Source of the DNA: Deltaproteobacteria bacterium
GTDB lineage: Bacteria > Bdellovibrionota > UBA1018
Length of the DNA: 7,385 nucleotides
Reading direction: 5' to 3'
Assembly (NCBI GenBank): GCA_016194835.1
Contig: JACQAU010000060.1
Coordinates: 1 to 7,385 of the forward strand
The notes below the pieces were generated by a model that had not been told where the DNA came from, ran no database searches, and was given only the letters and a program-made list of their open reading frames with translations. Below, in pieces: positions 5,623 to 7,385 of this stretch (positions are counted from its first letter, which is position 1; every line of letters begins with the position of its first letter). The translations under genes were made by a program, and so were the position numbers.

Positions 5623-6030
5623 ATGGCTGAATCTAAAGAATTTAAAATACTTAATGGACAACTCTCGATTACAGCGCTACTTAAGGCATATCATTCGTTT
5701 GAGGAAATCATAGACGAACCTGAAAATCCAATTGTCCGAGATGCCTCTATTCAACGATTTGAATATTGTCTGGAGCTTGCTTGGAAAACTTTAAAAAAAG
5801 TACTCAAAATTAAAAGTGGAGCTGATATTTACTATCCAAATGATGTATTTAGAGAAGCTGCAAAAGGTGGGCTCATTCAAAATACAGAGCTCTGGATTAC
5901 TTTTCTAGAAAAACGTAATCTTACTTCTCATACTTACAATGAAGCTACTGCAGTAGAAGTATACGAAATTTTGCCAGAATTTAGTATAGAGCTAAAAAAA
6001 CTTGTAGATACCCTAAAAAATCTCAAATGA
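5623..6030 (+). CDS. hepT: HepT-like HEPN protein (HI0074 / nucleotidyltransferase substrate-binding family)
   Basis: A 135-residue all-helical protein of the nucleotidyltransferase substrate-binding family. The family signature FEYCLELAWKTLKKVL is at residues 46-61, followed by VFREAAKGGLI (75-85) and the HEPN motif RNLTSHTY at 98-105. That motif is R-x4-H-x-Y, the RNase and modification site described for HepT toxins (Arg98, His103, Tyr105). In characterised pairs HepT is an RNase toxin and the partner MNT protein adds AMP to the Tyr of this motif. The same chemistry is an inference here, because HI0074-type proteins are less studied. It overlaps the partner gene by 4 nt (ATGA), which implies translational coupling. 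A -10 box lies close upstream; no ribosome site is visible. Confidence 0.85.
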   Translation: MAESKEFKILNGQLSITALLKAYHSFEEIIDEPENPIVRDASIQRFEYCLELAWKTLKKVLKIKSGADIYYPNDVFREAAKGGLIQNTELWITFLEKRNLTSHTYNEATAVEVYEILPEFSIELKKLVDTLKNLK

Positions 6031-6386
6031 AGCTCCAACTTGAAAAAAAACACCAACAAATCATTCAAGAAATTTTTGACCAATTTCAAAACAGGCTCCA
6101 AGGGATTGATCTACTTGTTTTTGGGTCACGCACAAAAGGTATCGCAAAATCCACATCTGATTTAGATGTGTGTTTAAAAGGCACGGAACCCATTGCGCTA
6201 ACTCTTTTAGCTGAATTACGTGAAGCTTTTATTAAAAGCTCGCTACCTTTTTCGGTAGACCTAATTGACTACCACCGTATCACGCCTGAATTTCAAACAT
6301 TAATAAAAAATCTCTATTCTAAAACTCTAATCTATTCGGGGAAACGTGTCGCTTCCCATGATTCTACCAGCATTTTTCGAGCATGA
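6027..6386 (+). CDS. mntA: MntA-like minimal nucleotidyltransferase (HI0073 type), antitoxin candidate
   Basis: A 119-residue minimal nucleotidyltransferase. The catalytic signature is GS-x10-D-x-D: Gly33-Ser34, then Asp45 and Asp47 in SDLDVCL. A third acidic position, Asp78, lies in SVDLIDY. All three metal-binding acids are present, so activity (AMP transfer from ATP) is expected. In characterised MntA-HepT pairs this enzyme neutralises the HEPN toxin by adding AMP groups to it. The start codon lies within the 4 nt overlap with the HepT-like gene and has no ribosome site of its own. The last 18 codons, after the usual IYSGK-type end, overlap the 3' end of the opposite-strand secreted protein gene by 55 nt. 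Confidence 0.85.
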   Translation: MKLQLEKKHQQIIQEIFDQFQNRLQGIDLLVFGSRTKGIAKSTSDLDVCLKGTEPIALTLLAELREAFIKSSLPFSVDLIDYHRITPEFQTLIKNLYSKTLIYSGKRVASHDSTSIFRA

Positions 6387-7384
6387 GCTGTAATAGATAT
6401 TTTTCCTACATCATCTAATTTTTCTGACAATTCTTCTTCTAAGTTTTTTGTCATTTTGTTGTTAGTGAAAATTCCAGATGTGGCAAGTGCGATTCGTTGA
6501 TTAATGATTTGCAAATTGATTTCCTTAGCTTGGTTTATCTTCTTTGTTAAACGCTCGATTTGCCTTTCTCTGATTATATTTTCATCTACACGCCGGTCGT
6601 CTTCTTGCCTTTTAGGGCGCTCAGCTATAATAGGTTTTCTATAGCAACAACTCTGTGCCCAAACTGTAAGACGTACTCTGAGTTCGTTGATTGTATATTC
6701 TGTCGCATTGTTCACAAGCTCAACTACTCTTGGATCAGGATTGAGAGTATTATCTGCCCAATATTTAAATAAAGGATGCTCGTCGGATGGAAAAGTTCTA
6801 GGCAATCCATCAACTGGCCCTGGAAACTGATCGAGCATGGGCCTACCAGTGCTATCTAAAGCAATAGAGTGTGGCCACATGTCTTGCCATAGATGAGTCA
6901 TTTTGCCTAGAATAAATATTGCATTTTCACATTCGTCGTTATTGATTGCTTCAAAAAACTGCAAGTCTTGTTCATCGAGCCAATTAAAAGAACTACGTTT
7001 TGCTTCCCGACGAGATCTCAAATCGCTCTTAGGAGAAATAAAATGTTGTTCGTGTGAACCAAGATGATTGCGAGCATAAATTAGCGGAGTAAATACCGTT
7101 CCTAATATATTAGCTGCCATCGGCATTTGGTCGCGTGTTAAGTTGCCATCTACTAGCTTATTTCCAGCTTTCCACTTTGTACTCAGACAGCTTGTGTATT
7201 TACTCAAATTTTCTTCTAAGATCAATTTTGCAAGAGCATCCCTAGTGATTTTATTATGCCCAGCCTCTCTATGCGTAAACGAAAACGGTCCTGATAGTGG
7301 ATCCTCAAAACCATAAACCGATGTCCATATTACAAAATTTATTAAACACAACACACCCAGTAATGGATATTTATTGTAGATCAT
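6332..7384 (-). CDS. Secreted protein with zinc phospholipase C/S1-P1 nuclease-like His/Asp pattern
   Basis: A 350-residue protein starting at ATG 7384, just inside the window edge, so the start and any upstream ribosome site cannot be tested. It opens with a signal peptide: a short polar end with Lys5, a hydrophobic core to about residue 20, and a likely cut after VYG (near 25). The mature part has a THREAGHNKIT segment (His38, His43), HLGSHEQHF (His107, His111, His114) and ILGKMTHLWQDMWPHS (His164, Asp168, His172). The spacing of these ligand-type residues resembles zinc-dependent phospholipase C and S1/P1 nucleases. That fold is an inference, as I see no full family match. Residues 270-300 look like a charged coiled coil. 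The 3' end overlaps the mntA-like gene by 55 nt on the opposite strand. Confidence 0.6.
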   Translation of the reverse strand: MIYNKYPLLGVLCLINFVIWTSVYGFEDPLSGPFSFTHREAGHNKITRDALAKLILEENLSKYTSCLSTKWKAGNKLVDGNLTRDQMPMAANILGTVFTPLIYARNHLGSHEQHFISPKSDLRSRREAKRSSFNWLDEQDLQFFEAINNDECENAIFILGKMTHLWQDMWPHSIALDSTGRPMLDQFPGPVDGLPRTFPSDEHPLFKYWADNTLNPDPRVVELVNNATEYTINELRVRLTVWAQSCCYRKPIIAERPKRQEDDRRVDENIIRERQIERLTKKINQAKEINLQIINQRIALATSGIFTNNKMTKNLEEELSEKLDDVGKISITAHARKMLVESWEATRFPE

Positions 7385-7385
7385 T

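Noticed and set aside
6560..6772. 70-codon plus-strand ORF opposite the secreted protein
   Set aside because: It is a shadow of the opposite strand and has no supporting signal.

Overview
The window is AT-rich bacterial DNA with short intergenic gaps and several small accessory modules. The gene families (acyl-CoA dehydrogenase with a long C-terminal region, bacterial scramblase-like protein, HepT/MNT pair, solitary AAA ATPase with a nuclease-like tail, secreted protein with a signal peptide) suggest a Gram-negative organism. A deltaproteobacterial or Bdellovibrionota-like source is possible, but the sequence does not settle it.

Layout. (1) 1-113, plus strand: the last residues of a protein built of 10-residue repeats (30 bp DNA units). 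(2) 233-1681, minus strand: a solitary AAA ATPase with a DUF234/PD-(D/E)XK-like C-terminus. Its start region (1678-1777) carries two tandem inverted-repeat pairs, four half-sites in all, and an extended -10 box sits inside the pair nearest the start codon. (3) 1774-2028, plus strand: the apparent C-terminal scrap of an Xre-type HTH regulator, then a 33-codon aromatic-rich small ORF, then a 12 bp triplicate repeat. (4) 5463-2082, minus strand: a likely operon of scramblase-like protein, acyl-CoA dehydrogenase, and a cystathionine gamma-synthase/lyase gene. The last is broken by an internal deletion plus frameshift that removed about 55 codons near its N-terminus. (5) 5623-6386, plus strand: a HepT-like (HEPN, HI0074-type) and MNT nucleotidyltransferase (HI0073-type) pair with a 4 nt overlap, which is a toxin-antitoxin type module. 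(6) 7384-6332, minus strand: a secreted protein with a His/Asp pattern like zinc-dependent phospholipase C or S1/P1 nuclease. It converges on and overlaps the MNT gene by 55 nt.

Two points tie regions together. The three genes that appear to be first in their transcripts (ATPase, scramblase-like, hepT-like) all have a TATA-like -10 box ending only 8-9 nt before ATG and no Shine-Dalgarno sequence, while the two downstream genes of the operon have clear AGGAG sites 8 nt before ATG. This suggests leaderless transcription of the lead genes. Regulatory dyads also recur: paired operators at the ATPase and two perfect inverted repeats in the divergent scramblase/hepT spacer.

The most original candidates for follow-up are the duplicated operator over the ATPase start, which adjoins and overlaps the HTH scrap, and the 33-codon ORF beside it. 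I see no CRISPR array, rRNA, tRNA, insertion sequence or convincing intrinsic terminator. The 119 bp between the repeat protein and the ATPase (114-232) holds nothing I can support.
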